This document shows, piece by piece, positions 29,744-38,369 of a stretch of DNA of 64,000 nt (position 1 is the stretch's first letter; each line of letters begins with the position of its first letter). Source of the stretch: Pseudarthrobacter sp. NS4 (GTDB taxonomy: Bacteria; Actinomycetota; Actinomycetes; Actinomycetales; Micrococcaceae); the NCBI RefSeq assembly GCF_024758005.1, contig NZ_CP103288.1, forward strand, positions 1,736,001-1,800,000, given 5' to 3'. The position numbers were made by a program, and so were the translations under genes. Below the pieces are notes generated by a model, which was not told the DNA's origin, ran no database searches, and worked only from the letters and a program-made list of their open reading frames with translations.

Positions 29744-31084
29744 ATGGACCGCCAGCAAGAGTTTGTCCTGCGCACAATCGAAGAGCGCGACGTACGTTTC
29801 GTGCGCCTGTGGTTCACCGACGTCGTGGGTTCGCTCAAGTCTGTGGCCCTGGCGCCCGCCGAGGTTGAAGGCGCCTTCGAAGAAGGGCTCGGTTTCGACG
29901 GGTCCGCCATCGAGGGCCTGGCCCGTGTCTTCGAGTCGGACATGCTGGCGCAGCCGGATCCGTCCACCTTCCAGATCCTGCCCTGGCGTGGCGAGACGGA
30001 ACAGACGTCGCGCATGTTCTGCGACATTCTTACGCCCGACGGCGAGCCCTCCGCCGCAGACCCGCGCAACGTCCTCAAACGGGCCCTGGCCAAGGCTGCG
30101 GACATGGGCTTCACCTGCTACACGCACCCGGAGATCGAGTTCTACCTGCTGAAGTCAAAGGAGCTTGGTCCGGACGGTGCACCGGTGCCGGTGGACGAGG
30201 GCGGCTACTTCGACCACGTCCCCGGTGGCGTGGCCCAGGATTTCCGCCGCACCGCCGTCACCATGCTGGAGTCCGTGGGCATCTCTGTCGAGTTCAGCCA
30301 CCACGAGGGTGGACCCGGCCAGAACGAGATCGACCTGCGCTACGCTGATGCCCTGCAGACGGCAGACAACATCATGACCTTCCGCACTGTGATCAAGGAA
30401 GTTGCGCTGCAGCAGGGTACCTACGCCACGTTCATGCCAAAGCCGTTCACGGCGCACCCGGGCTCCGGCATGCACACCCACTTTTCCCTCTTTGAGGGCG
30501 ACACCAACGCCTTCTACGAGGCCGGCGCGGAGTTCCAGCTGTCCAAGACCGCCCGCCAGTTCATCGCAGGCATCCTCAAGCACGCACCGGAATTCACGGC
30601 CGTCACCAACCAGTTCGTGAACTCCTACAAGCGGCTCTGGGGCGGCGGCGAAGCACCGAGCTACCTGAGCTGGGGCCACAACAACCGCTCCGCCCTGGTC
30701 CGCGTGCCCCTGTACAAGCCCGGCAAGGGCCAGTCGGCCCGGATCGAGTACCGCGGCATCGACTCGGCCGCGAACCCCTACCTGGCCTACGCCGTGCTCC
30801 TCGGGGCCGGCCTGAAGGGCATCGAGGAAGGCTACGACCTCCCCGCAGCTGCCGAGGACGACGTCTGGTCGCTGAGCTCGGCCGAACGCCGCGCCATGGG
30901 ACACGATCCGCTGCCGGCAAGCCTGCACGATGCGATCCGTTCGATGGAAGATTCGGAACTGATGCCCCAGATCCTGGGAGAGCAGGTTTTCGAGCACTTC
31001 CTGCGGAACAAGCGTGCGGAATGGCAGGACTACCGGCTGCAGGTGACGCCCTACGAACTGCAGCGCAACCTCGGTATTCTTTAG
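29744..31084 (+). CDS. glnA2: Glutamine synthetase, GlnA2 type
   Basis: 446 residues, the same length as mycobacterial GlnA2. RLWFTDVVGSLKSVAL, the FDGSAIEGL segment, and the ATP/glutamate site segments ending in KPFTAHPGSGMHTHFSLF and NRSALVRVP are present. The adenylylation-loop Tyr of GlnA1-type enzymes is absent; the matching region reads GYDLPAAAEDDVWSL. I chose the ATG at 29744 because AGAGG lies 5 bases upstream; a TTG at 29723 is in frame. glnE begins 9 bases after the stop. Some actinobacterial GlnA-like enzymes act on polyamines, but this one groups with GlnA2 by sequence. Confidence 0.92.
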   Translation: MDRQQEFVLRTIEERDVRFVRLWFTDVVGSLKSVALAPAEVEGAFEEGLGFDGSAIEGLARVFESDMLAQPDPSTFQILPWRGETEQTSRMFCDILTPDGEPSAADPRNVLKRALAKAADMGFTCYTHPEIEFYLLKSKELGPDGAPVPVDEGGYFDHVPGGVAQDFRRTAVTMLESVGISVEFSHHEGGPGQNEIDLRYADALQTADNIMTFRTVIKEVALQQGTYATFMPKPFTAHPGSGMHTHFSLFEGDTNAFYEAGAEFQLSKTARQFIAGILKHAPEFTAVTNQFVNSYKRLWGGGEAPSYLSWGHNNRSALVRVPLYKPGKGQSARIEYRGIDSAANPYLAYAVLLGAGLKGIEEGYDLPAAAEDDVWSLSSAERRAMGHDPLPASLHDAIRSMEDSELMPQILGEQVFEHFLRNKRAEWQDYRLQVTPYELQRNLGIL

Positions 31085-31087
31085 GCT
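31082..31087 (+). promoter_or_regulatory. -10-like box of glnE
   Basis: TAGGCT includes the glnA2 stop codon and ends 6 bases before the glnE GTG, so glnE may also be transcribed on its own. Confidence 0.4.
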
Positions 31088-31093
31088 GCGGGC

Positions 31094-34000
31094 GTGAGCC
31101 TGGCACGCCGCCTCATCGCGGCCGGTTTCAGTGACCTGGAAAAGGGCGAGCGGTTCCTCGCTGCCCCGGAACTGGAAGGGCTTGACCAGGACACGCTGTT
31201 CGCCGGGCTGCAGATGGCGGCCAGCCCGGACACCGCCCTCCAGTGCCTGGTCCGTTTGATCGAAAAACATCCCGACCTGCGGACGCTGGCTGCCGCCGAC
31301 CCGGAAACCAGCGAACCGCTGTACCGGGTGCTGGGCGCATCGGAGGCGCTGGGGGAGTTCCTGATCCGGCATCCCGAGCACCTCGAAGCCCTCAGCGTCC
31401 GTGCCAGCCCCGAGCCCCTGCCGGCGGATCCGGCGGAGCTGCGCGCCACCCTCCTGCAGACAGTGGGCGCGGATCCGCGGGCCGCCCGCCCGGTTGCAAC
31501 TACCACCGGCGCAGAGGCGTACGCAGCGCTGCGCACTGCCTACCGCAGGGGAGTGGTGGACCTTGCCGTCAAGGACCTGTGCGCCGCTGATCCGCTCGAC
31601 TTCCTGCCCGCTGTGGGCGGGGAACTTGCCGACCTCGCCGGGGCAGCCATCGAGGCGGCCCTGGCGGTATCGCGCGCCGAAGCGGCGGACCAGTACAGCG
31701 CCGCCGACGTGGCCAACGTCGGACTGGCTGTCATTGGGATGGGCAAATGCGGGGCCCGGGAGCTGAACTACATCTCCGACGTCGACGTCATCTACGTCGT
31801 GGACGGCGGGGACCTGGAGGACACCAAAGCCAACACCATTGGCACAGCCCTGGCCAGCGGCATTTCCCGCGCCATCTCTTCCGTGGCGCGCGAACCCGGC
31901 CTCTGGGAAGTGGACGCGAACCTGCGGCCCGAGGGCAAGTCCGGACCCCTGGTACGCACCCTTGCCTCGCACGAGACCTACTACGCGCGCTGGGCTGAAA
32001 GCTGGGAATTCCAGGCGCTGCTGAAAGCCCGTACCATCGCCGGCGACGCCGACCTTGGCGGCCGGTACGAAAACGCGGTGGCACCGCTCATTTGGAGTTC
32101 CGCGGGCCGCGACGGTTTCGTGGAATCGGTACAGGCGATGCGGCGGCGGGTTACCGAGCACATTCCACCTGCGGAGGAGCAGCGGCAGATCAAGCTGGGG
32201 CGCGGCGGACTTCGGGATGTCGAGTTCACGGTCCAGCTGCTGCAGCTGGTGCACGGCAAAGCGGATGAAGCATTGCGGCGGCGGGACACCACCTCCGCTA
32301 TCGCCGCCCTGTCCGCAGGCGGCTACATAGGCCGGGCAGACGCCGCCGCTTTTGACAATGCCTACCGCTACCTGCGGCTGCTGGAGCACCGGATCCAGCT
32401 TTTCCAGCTGCGCAGGACGCACCTCATGCCCGTTGCCGAACCAGCATTGCGGGCGCTGGCCAAAGCAGTCCTGGGCCCATTCTCCAATGAGCGGCCCCAC
32501 CCTGACGCGCTGCTGGCCGCCTGGCAGAAGACCAAACGCTCGGTCCGTGAACTGCATGAACGCATTTTCTACCGGCCGCTGCTGAACACGGCCGCCAAAC
32601 TCAGCACCGAGGACGCGAAGCTGTCGCCGGAAGCCGCCCAGGGCCGGCTTGCAGCCCTGGGATACCGCGACCCCCAAGGCGCCATGCGCCATATCGAAGC
32701 CCTCACCGCAGGGGTCAGCCGGCGCGCCGCGCTGCAGCGGCAGCTGCTGCCCATCCTCCTGGACTGGCTGGCTGAAGGAGTGGACCCTGACGCCGGGCTG
32801 CTCGCATTCCGGCGGGTCAGCGAGGCCTTGGGCACCACCCACTGGTACCTGGGGATGCTGCGGGACTCCAACGCTGCCGCAGAGCGCCTGTGCCATATGC
32901 TTTCGAATTCGCGGCTGATTGCCGACCTGCTGGAAGTGTCCCCTGAATCGGTGGCATGGCTGGGCCAGGACAAGGATCTCGTTCCCGTGACGTTCCAGGC
33001 GCAGTGGCAGGAAATCACCTCCAAGATGTCCCGCCACGCCGATCCCGGGAGTGCCATGCGTCTTATCCGGCTGATCCGCCGGCGTGAGATCCTGCGGGTG
33101 GCGATCGCTGACTCTGCCGGGCTGCTGGACCAGGGCCAGGTAGGTGAAGCCCTGGCCGACACCGACCGGGCAGCCGTCCTGGGTGCCCTTCGGGTGGCGG
33201 AAGGCATCGTCTCTGGCAACGGACCGTTGAAAACCGCCGTTCTGGTGGTGGCGATGGGACGCCAGGGCGGCCGCGAGATCGGCTATGGATCGGACGCCGA
33301 CGTGATGTACGTGCACCGCGCCTTCCCTGGCTTCTCCGAGGAGGAGGCGCAGGATCAGGCGTCCCGGATCGTCGCCAAGATCTCCAGCCTGCTGACCCAG
33401 CCGCTGAAGCCGGCCATCATGGCGGAGCGGGTTCTCCAGATGGACGCGGACCTGCGGCCGGAGGGCAAGAGCGGTGCCATGGTGCGGTCCCTGGACTCCT
33501 TCGCCGAGTACTACCGCCGCTGGTCGCTCATCTGGGAAGCCCAGGCGCTGCTGCGGGCACGCCCGATGGCCGGTAACGACGACCTGGCCCGGGACTTCCT
33601 GGAACTCATCGACGCCATCCGCTATCCGGAATCGGTCTCGGACCAGGATGTCCGGGAAATCCGCAGGATCAAGGCGAGGGTGGAATCCGAAAGACTGCCC
33701 CGCGGCGCGGATCCGGCCCGGCACCTCAAACTGGGCCGCGGCGGCCTGAGCGACGTCGAGTGGCTGGTCCAGCTGCTCCAGCTTCAGCACGCAGGCAGGC
33801 ACCCGGAATTGCGGACCACTTCAACGGTGGCGGCGCTGGAAGCTGCAGCCCGGCTGGACCTGCTGTCGCAGGACGATGCCGAACTCCTGGTCCAGGCGTG
33901 GCGGCTGGCCAGCCGGATCAGGTCCGCCAACGTCATTTGGAACGGCAAGGCCTCCGACCTCCTGCCGTCTTCCCGGCGCGACCTCGAAGCGGTGGCCCGA

Positions 34001-34105
34001 TGGTGCGGTTACGAACCGGGGAATGCCGCTGCGCTGGAAGAGGATTACCTCCGTGTCAGCCGGCGGGCCCGTGGCGTCTTTGAACGGGTTTTCTATGGCC
34101 AGTAA
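31094..34105 (+). CDS. glnE: Glutamine synthetase adenylyltransferase/deadenylylase
   Basis: Bifunctional enzyme that adds and removes AMP on glutamine synthetase; 1003 residues. There are two nucleotidyltransferase domains: the first carries NYISDVDVIYV (near residue 230) and the second GYGSDADVMYV (near residue 735), each followed by DANLRPEGKSG or DADLRPEGKSG. The C-terminal segments LKLGRGGLSDVEWLVQLLQL and its N-terminal counterpart are typical. Its expected target is GlnA1 at 37.1-35.7 kb, which keeps the modified Tyr. It overlaps the GNAT gene by 11 bases. Confidence 0.96.
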   Translation: MSLARRLIAAGFSDLEKGERFLAAPELEGLDQDTLFAGLQMAASPDTALQCLVRLIEKHPDLRTLAAADPETSEPLYRVLGASEALGEFLIRHPEHLEALSVRASPEPLPADPAELRATLLQTVGADPRAARPVATTTGAEAYAALRTAYRRGVVDLAVKDLCAADPLDFLPAVGGELADLAGAAIEAALAVSRAEAADQYSAADVANVGLAVIGMGKCGARELNYISDVDVIYVVDGGDLEDTKANTIGTALASGISRAISSVAREPGLWEVDANLRPEGKSGPLVRTLASHETYYARWAESWEFQALLKARTIAGDADLGGRYENAVAPLIWSSAGRDGFVESVQAMRRRVTEHIPPAEEQRQIKLGRGGLRDVEFTVQLLQLVHGKADEALRRRDTTSAIAALSAGGYIGRADAAAFDNAYRYLRLLEHRIQLFQLRRTHLMPVAEPALRALAKAVLGPFSNERPHPDALLAAWQKTKRSVRELHERIFYRPLLNTAAKLSTEDAKLSPEAAQGRLAALGYRDPQGAMRHIEALTAGVSRRAALQRQLLPILLDWLAEGVDPDAGLLAFRRVSEALGTTHWYLGMLRDSNAAAERLCHMLSNSRLIADLLEVSPESVAWLGQDKDLVPVTFQAQWQEITSKMSRHADPGSAMRLIRLIRRREILRVAIADSAGLLDQGQVGEALADTDRAAVLGALRVAEGIVSGNGPLKTAVLVVAMGRQGGREIGYGSDADVMYVHRAFPGFSEEEAQDQASRIVAKISSLLTQPLKPAIMAERVLQMDADLRPEGKSGAMVRSLDSFAEYYRRWSLIWEAQALLRARPMAGNDDLARDFLELIDAIRYPESVSDQDVREIRRIKARVESERLPRGADPARHLKLGRGGLSDVEWLVQLLQLQHAGRHPELRTTSTVAALEAAARLDLLSQDDAELLVQAWRLASRIRSANVIWNGKASDLLPSSRRDLEAVARWCGYEPGNAAALEEDYLRVSRRARGVFERVFYGQ

Positions 34106-34649
34106 TTTGCTGCGCGTTGACGGAAGCGTCTGGCTCATTTCGCTGCAGGATCTTGATGCTGACGGCCGCGCCATCCAGCTGGGCGCGGCAGCAGGGCTTC
34201 AGCTTGCGCCGGGACAGGAAAAATTCGTGGGCGACCCCCTGCGGATGGCCCTTGCCGGGCTGGAGGAGGACTCGCGGTTGCCCTACATTATCGAATCCGG
34301 CGGCCGGGCGGTGGGCATGCTGACCCTGCAGAGCGGAGCGGCGCGGCTGGCGGGTTGGCCGGATGACCACAGCGCATGGCTGCTGAGGGGCTTCCTGATC
34401 GACCGGCGGCAGCAAGGCAGGGGCCTGGGTGCCCGGGCTGCTGCAACGGCCGTGTCCACCGCCCAAAAACTGACCGCCAGGCACCAGACCGGGGAGGCCG
34501 GCGTCGTACTGTCCGTCAACGAAGCAAATCCGGCGGGACTGTCCGCCTACCGCCGCGCCGGATTTGTCGACCATGGCCAATACAACGGAGGTTCGGCAGG
34601 GCCGCAACGGACCATGTTCCGGGATTTTGCCCATGCCACGATGAGGTAA
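34095..34649 (+). CDS. GNAT-family N-acetyltransferase
   Basis: 184 residues with a single acetyltransferase domain. The acetyl-CoA loop is RRQQGRGLGARAA near residue 110, preceded by WLLRGFLIDR, and the C-terminal NEANPAGLSAYRRAGFVDHG motif is typical. The frame stays open far upstream; the ATG at 34095 overlaps the end of glnE and starts the homologous part. Substrate unknown; position suggests translational coupling to glnE. Confidence 0.85.
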   Translation: MASNLLRVDGSVWLISLQDLDADGRAIQLGAAAGLQLAPGQEKFVGDPLRMALAGLEEDSRLPYIIESGGRAVGMLTLQSGAARLAGWPDDHSAWLLRGFLIDRRQQGRGLGARAAATAVSTAQKLTARHQTGEAGVVLSVNEANPAGLSAYRRAGFVDHGQYNGGSAGPQRTMFRDFAHATMR

Positions 34650-34766
34650 CATCCGCGGGGTGCCATTGCGCTCAATAAGCGTTTGCCAGACTATGTGGGT
34701 GGCGGTGTTCTCCAACCTTGTTGGGGGGAAGGCTCGAACAGTCTTCGTCTCGGGGGGCATTTGTCA

Positions 34767-34810
34767 GGAGGTCCGGCTCCCGGTCTCAGCACGTCTGGAG
34801 CCGGGCCTCC
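34767..34810 (+). terminator. Terminator after the GNAT gene
   Basis: A 14-bp stem (34767-34780 with 34797-34810, one G-U) is followed by ACCTTTTAAT. I see no gene in the 328 bases from 34650 to 34977, only this hairpin and the palindrome at 34851-34886. Confidence 0.65.
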
Positions 34811-34850
34811 ACCTTTTAATGCGGGCCGGCAGTGGCGCCGCGGGGCAGCA

Positions 34851-34886
34851 CGAAGGCGGCCACCGGATATCCGGTGGCCGCCTTCG
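34851..34886. repeat. 36-base perfect palindrome
   Basis: The left 18 bases (34851-34868) are the exact reverse complement of the right 18 (34869-34886), with no loop. In RNA it folds the same way on both strands, so it probably acts as a bidirectional terminator between the GNAT gene (+) and the unknown gene ending at 34978 (-). There is no strong T-run on either side. Confidence 0.7.
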
Positions 34887-34977
34887 CAGTCTCAGAAGCC
34901 GATGAGACTAGACGCCGTAGGAGCGAAGGGACCCGACAATGCGGCCCGACCCCTCCACTGCCCTCCCAAGGTATTTT

Positions 34978-35457
34978 CTAGGACAGACCTCCAAGCGACT
35001 GCCACCAAGCCATGAGCTCATCATCAACCGGTCCCTGCAGTTCGGCCTTGGCCTCAGCCTCCGCCTCGCGGATCGAGTTCTCTGTCGCTTGGTGAACCTC
35101 ATCCTTGTTGCGTTCGCCGTTTTTGATCCAGCCGGGCATGACCTGTTCCATGTTGTTATCGGCCTGAATAATTTCCGGGTGCTGTTCAGCCCTCTGCAAG
35201 TCGCCGTAAACCTGGCGGAGTGCGGCGGGCCGCTCCAGCGCTGATACGCGCTGCCCGGAAATGGCGAGGCCTGAAGGAGTCTTGTAGCCGTGCCGCAGTG
35301 CCACCTGTACGACCGAAGCAAGATCATGGGACTCCATGACAGGTTCCCAGTCAAGCCGGTCCAGATTGACGTCGTGCTCATTGAACATCTCAAAGTCTTT
35401 TTCACTGAACTGAGGCGTCCAGGTAAGCCGACCATTCGGCTCGATACGATAAAGCAT
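34978..35457 (-). CDS. Hypothetical acidic protein, lower GC
   Basis: A 159-residue protein beginning MLYRIEPNGRLTWTPQF, rich in Glu, Asp and Gln, without a signal peptide or membrane segment. The segment EAEAEAKAELQGPVDDELMAWW looks helical. AAGGGG sits about 5 bases before the ATG at 35457, supporting a real gene. Two 60-base samples of it are 58% and 48% GC, below the level usual in this window. I do not recognise a family. It separates the glnA2-glnE-GNAT block from glnA1 and may be an acquired insertion. Confidence 0.7.
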   Translation of the reverse strand: MLYRIEPNGRLTWTPQFSEKDFEMFNEHDVNLDRLDWEPVMESHDLASVVQVALRHGYKTPSGLAISGQRVSALERPAALRQVYGDLQRAEQHPEIIQADNNMEQVMPGWIKNGERNKDEVHQATENSIREAEAEAKAELQGPVDDELMAWWQSLGGLS

Positions 35458-35644
35458 TTTGGCCCCTTCAGCTTGTCCATAAACCGGAGGATACCGGCGA
35501 GGTCCACGCTATCGGACGCGGGTCATCAACGAAGGGCAGGCCTTTGGGGTTAGGGAGCAAGCGTGTCGCACGCAGTTTGCCCGTATGTTTGCGGACCGGT
35601 CGAGTTCGCGGACTGAGCAGCTGGCCAGAAGTATTCATGCAAAG

Positions 35645-35677
35645 CAAATGGCCGGCCCCCGGAGGGACCGGCCTTTG
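35645..35677 (-). terminator. Terminator after glnA1
   Basis: A CAAAGGCCGG-type stem with one bulge flanks a GC-rich loop about 60 bases past the glnA1 stop, ending in a short T-run on the minus strand. Confidence 0.6.
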
Positions 35678-35736
35678 CTGTAACTGATTCTTGCGGAGTG
35701 TGTGCGGACTATGCCCGCTTTAGCCGCGTGATCTGG

Positions 35737-37161
35737 CTAGACGCCGTAGTAGAGCTCGAACTCGTAGGGGTTCGGGCGCAGGGACAGCGGGCGGATCTCG
35801 TTCTCGTACTTGTACTCGATCCAGGTGTCGATCAGGTCCTGGGTGAACACGCCACCGGCCTGCAGGAACTCGTTGTCCTCACGGAGGGCCTCCAGGGCTT
35901 CCTCGAGGGTACCCGGAGCCTTGGGGATGTCCTTGGCTTCCTCGGCGGGGAGTTCGTAGAGGTCCTTGTCAATCGGAGCCGGCGGTTCAATGCGGTTGCG
36001 GATGCCGTCGATGCCGGCCATCAGCTGGGCAGCGAACGCCAGGTACGGGTTGGACGAGGGGTCCGGAGCGCGGAACTCGATGCGCTTGGCCTTCGGGTTG
36101 GTGCCCGTGATCGGGATACGGATACCGGCGGAGCGGTTGCCCTGGGAGTAGACCATGTTGACCGGGGCTTCGAAGCCCTTGACCAGGCGGCGGTAGGAGT
36201 TCACGGTGGGGTTCGTGAACGCCAGCACAGCGGAAGAGTGCTTCAGCAGGCCGCCGATGTACCAGCGGGCGGTGTCGGACAGGCCGGCGTAACCCTTCTC
36301 GTCGTAGAACAGCGGCTGGCCGCCGGTCCACAGCGACTGGTGGCAGTGCATGCCCGAGCCGTTGTCACCGAAGACGGGCTTCGGCATGAAGGTCACGGAC
36401 TTGCCCCAGGCATCGGCGGTGTTCTTGATGACGTACTTGAACTTCTGCAGGTCATCGGCAGCGTGGGTAAGGGTGGTGAACTTGTAGTTGATTTCAGCCT
36501 GGCCGGCGGAACCGACTTCGTGGTGGCTGCGCTCTACCTCAAGGCCGGCTTCATCCAGGGCCACGCACATGGCGTCGCGCAGGTCAGCCTGCTTGTCTGT
36601 GGGGGAGACCGGGAAGTAACCGCCCTTGACGGGGGTCTTGTAACCGAGGTTTCCGCCCTCTTCCTCGCGGCCGGTGTTCCAGTGGGCTTCTTCAGAATCG
36701 ATCTTGTAGAAGCTGCCCTGCGGGGAGGACTGGTACTGGACGTTGTCGAACACGAAGAACTCGGCTTCGGGAGCGAAGAACGCGGTGTCTGCGATGCCCG
36801 TGGATGCCAGGTAGGCTTCGGCCTTCTCAGCCACGCCGCGCGGGTCGCGGTGGTAGGGGTCACCCGTGCGGGGGTTGACGATGGAGAAGTTCAGCGCGAG
36901 GGTCTTCTCCATGCGGAAGGTGTCCAGGAACGCGGTGGTGACGTCCGGGATCAGCTGCATGTCGGATTCGGCAATGCCCTGGAAGCCGCGGATGGAGGAA
37001 CCGTCGAAGAGTTGGCCGTTGATGAAGAAGTCGGCGTCAACACTCTTGGCGGGGACGTTGAAGTGCTGCTGGACGCCCGGAAGATCGGTGAAGCGGATAT
37101 CGACGAATTTAATATCTTCGTCCTTGATGAACTTGAGGACTTCGTCCGCAGTCTTGAACAT
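35737..37161 (-). CDS. glnA1: Glutamine synthetase type I
   Basis: Main ammonium-assimilating enzyme, a dodecamer; 474 residues. [43 protein letters not shown] and the NRSAGIRIP segment mark the bifunnel active site. The adenylylation loop [13 protein letters not shown] is intact, with the target Tyr near residue 402. TAGGAGC precedes the ATG. The adjacent glnE would regulate it by adenylylation. The 272 bases up to the divergent RDD gene presumably hold its promoter; I could not assign a GlnR or AmtR site with confidence. Confidence 0.96.
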   Translation of the reverse strand: MFKTADEVLKFIKDEDIKFVDIRFTDLPGVQQHFNVPAKSVDADFFINGQLFDGSSIRGFQGIAESDMQLIPDVTTAFLDTFRMEKTLALNFSIVNPRTGDPYHRDPRGVAEKAEAYLASTGIADTAFFAPEAEFFVFDNVQYQSSPQGSFYKIDSEEAHWNTGREEEGGNLGYKTPVKGGYFPVSPTDKQADLRDAMCVALDEAGLEVERSHHEVGSAGQAEINYKFTTLTHAADDLQKFKYVIKNTADAWGKSVTFMPKPVFGDNGSGMHCHQSLWTGGQPLFYDEKGYAGLSDTARWYIGGLLKHSSAVLAFTNPTVNSYRRLVKGFEAPVNMVYSQGNRSAGIRIPITGTNPKAKRIEFRAPDPSSNPYLAFAAQLMAGIDGIRNRIEPPAPIDKDLYELPAEEAKDIPKAPGTLEEALEALREDNEFLQAGGVFTQDLIDTWIEYKYENEIRPLSLRPNPYEFELYYGV

Positions 37162-37421
37162 CTATGCTCCTAACGCATATGTAAATATCTGGCGTGCAGC
37201 CATCTGATCCAGCGCAATCCGAAGGCAGGGAGAACTCAAGGTTTTCCCTGCTGAAGGTATTGCTTGAAACTGCTAACAGCCTATGGACGCGGCATTTCCC
37301 GTCCGTGTCCGCATTGTTTCGGGCAGGTTACAGAATGCCCTGATAAAGCAACGCTATCCGGAGTCCACAGTGTGGTCGACCGGCATCCACGATCCGGGCG
37401 CACCGGCGCCGGGCCAGCCGG

Positions 37422-37427
37422 TAAACT
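37422..37427 (+). promoter_or_regulatory. -10 box of the RDD gene (leaderless start)
   Basis: TAAACT ends 6 bases before the GTG at 37434. Confidence 0.5.
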
Positions 37428-37433
37428 TGGACG

Positions 37434-37871
37434 GTGGTAGATCGCAAAGACATCGGCTCATGGCTCAGCGGACCGGACACCTCCGGCATTTCGAAATATC
37501 CCGGCGAAAGGCTGGGCCTGCCCGAGTCCGGTCCCGGCTCCATAGCGCGGGCAGGACGGCGGATTGCGGCGATCATGATCGACTGGGCCATCGCGCTGCT
37601 CATCAGCAACTTTGCCTTCGACGGGAATTCCTGGGCCACCCTGGGCGTCTTTGCCGTCGAACAGATCCTCCTTGTCGGGACCCTTGGCTACAGCATCGGC
37701 CACCGCGCGGCAGGCATTTCCGTGGTGAGGCCCGACGGCGGAGCCCCGGGGCCGCTGGCGGCGCTGGTACGGACCGTGCTGCTTTGCCTCGTGGTGCCCG
37801 CGGTGATCTTCGATCCCGACCAGCGGGGCCTCCACGACAAGGCGATGAACACGCTGCTCGTCCGGCGATAG
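37434..37871 (+). CDS. RDD-family membrane protein
   Basis: 145 residues. The RDD domain starts with AGRRIAAIMIDWAIALLISN (arginine and aspartates near residues 41-48) and has three hydrophobic segments. GYSIGHRAAGISVVRPDGG and DQRGLHDKAMNTLLVRR complete the family pattern. RDD proteins have been tied to ion transport in some bacteria; here the role is unknown. It stands alone between glnA1 and DUF3817. Confidence 0.85.
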   Translation: MVDRKDIGSWLSGPDTSGISKYPGERLGLPESGPGSIARAGRRIAAIMIDWAIALLISNFAFDGNSWATLGVFAVEQILLVGTLGYSIGHRAAGISVVRPDGGAPGPLAALVRTVLLCLVVPAVIFDPDQRGLHDKAMNTLLVRR

Positions 37872-37912
37872 AAGGTCCGCTCCGGCGCTGGAGGCTGCCC
37901 CTCCTGTACTCG

Positions 37913-38269
37913 TCAGGCGTGGGTGGACTCCATGGCCGGCATGCCGTTCGCCGGAGCCGGAGCGGTGCTTAGGTACCCGCGCTTGCCCGCCCAGCGTTCG
38001 AACAGGATGGTGGCGAACGGGAAAACAGCGGAGGCGCCAGCGAACAGTGCCACCAGGAAAGGCCAGCGCTGCAGCCGCCACAGGGCCAGTGCCGCAATGC
38101 CATACCCAATAAACAGTGCGCCGTGAATTGGCCCGGCCACCTGGACGCCGATTTCCGTGGTGCCGGCAATCCACTTGAAGTACATGCCGGCCAGCAGTGC
38201 GGCCCAGCTGAAGGCTTCGGCGACGGCGAGGATCCGGAAAGCGCGGATTACTGCGTTCCTGAGGGGCAT
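37913..38269 (-). CDS. DUF3817 integral membrane protein
   Basis: 118 residues with three to four membrane segments. The pattern FRILAVAEAFSWAALLAGMYFKW, GPIHGALFIGY and a RWPFLVALFAGASAVFPFATILFERW segment matches DUF3817 (YdzA-like) proteins. AGGA lies upstream of the ATG at 38269; the longer open frame has no homologous look. Function unknown. Confidence 0.85.
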   Translation of the reverse strand: MPLRNAVIRAFRILAVAEAFSWAALLAGMYFKWIAGTTEIGVQVAGPIHGALFIGYGIAALALWRLQRWPFLVALFAGASAVFPFATILFERWAGKRGYLSTAPAPANGMPAMESTHA

Positions 38270-38317
38270 GGGGATTTCCTGTCCTGTGAGAGGGCGTTGG
38301 CCGGAGGTTTGGCGGGC

Positions 38318-38360
38318 AAAAAAACGCCCCGGCGGTCGGCTGGAAGCCGGTACCGGGGCG
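38318..38360 (-). terminator. Intrinsic terminator after the DUF4191 gene
   Basis: An 8-bp GC stem (38325-38332 with 38353-38360), with further pairing inside, is followed on the minus strand by a run of seven T. It is the clearest U-tract terminator in the window. Confidence 0.85.
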
Positions 38361-38369
38361 CCTTCAGGT

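Noticed and set aside
30155..33802. 1215-residue - strand open frame over glnA2 and glnE
   Set aside because: An antisense artefact of high GC content; the + strand proteins are full-length and have intact motifs.
34908..35507. Second minus-strand frame of 199 residues over the unknown gene
   Set aside because: It lacks a ribosome binding site and its composition looks frameshifted; the 159-residue frame has AAGGGG before its ATG and a more protein-like composition.
35698..37173. Long open frame on the + strand over glnA1
   Set aside because: It is the antisense shadow of a well-conserved glutamine synthetase, and its sequence has the Gly/Val/Asp-rich look of reversed coding DNA.
37162..37433. 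GlnR or AmtR operator between glnA1 and the RDD gene
   Set aside because: GAAAC- and GTTAG-like words occur, but the spacing and partner half-sites do not match either consensus.
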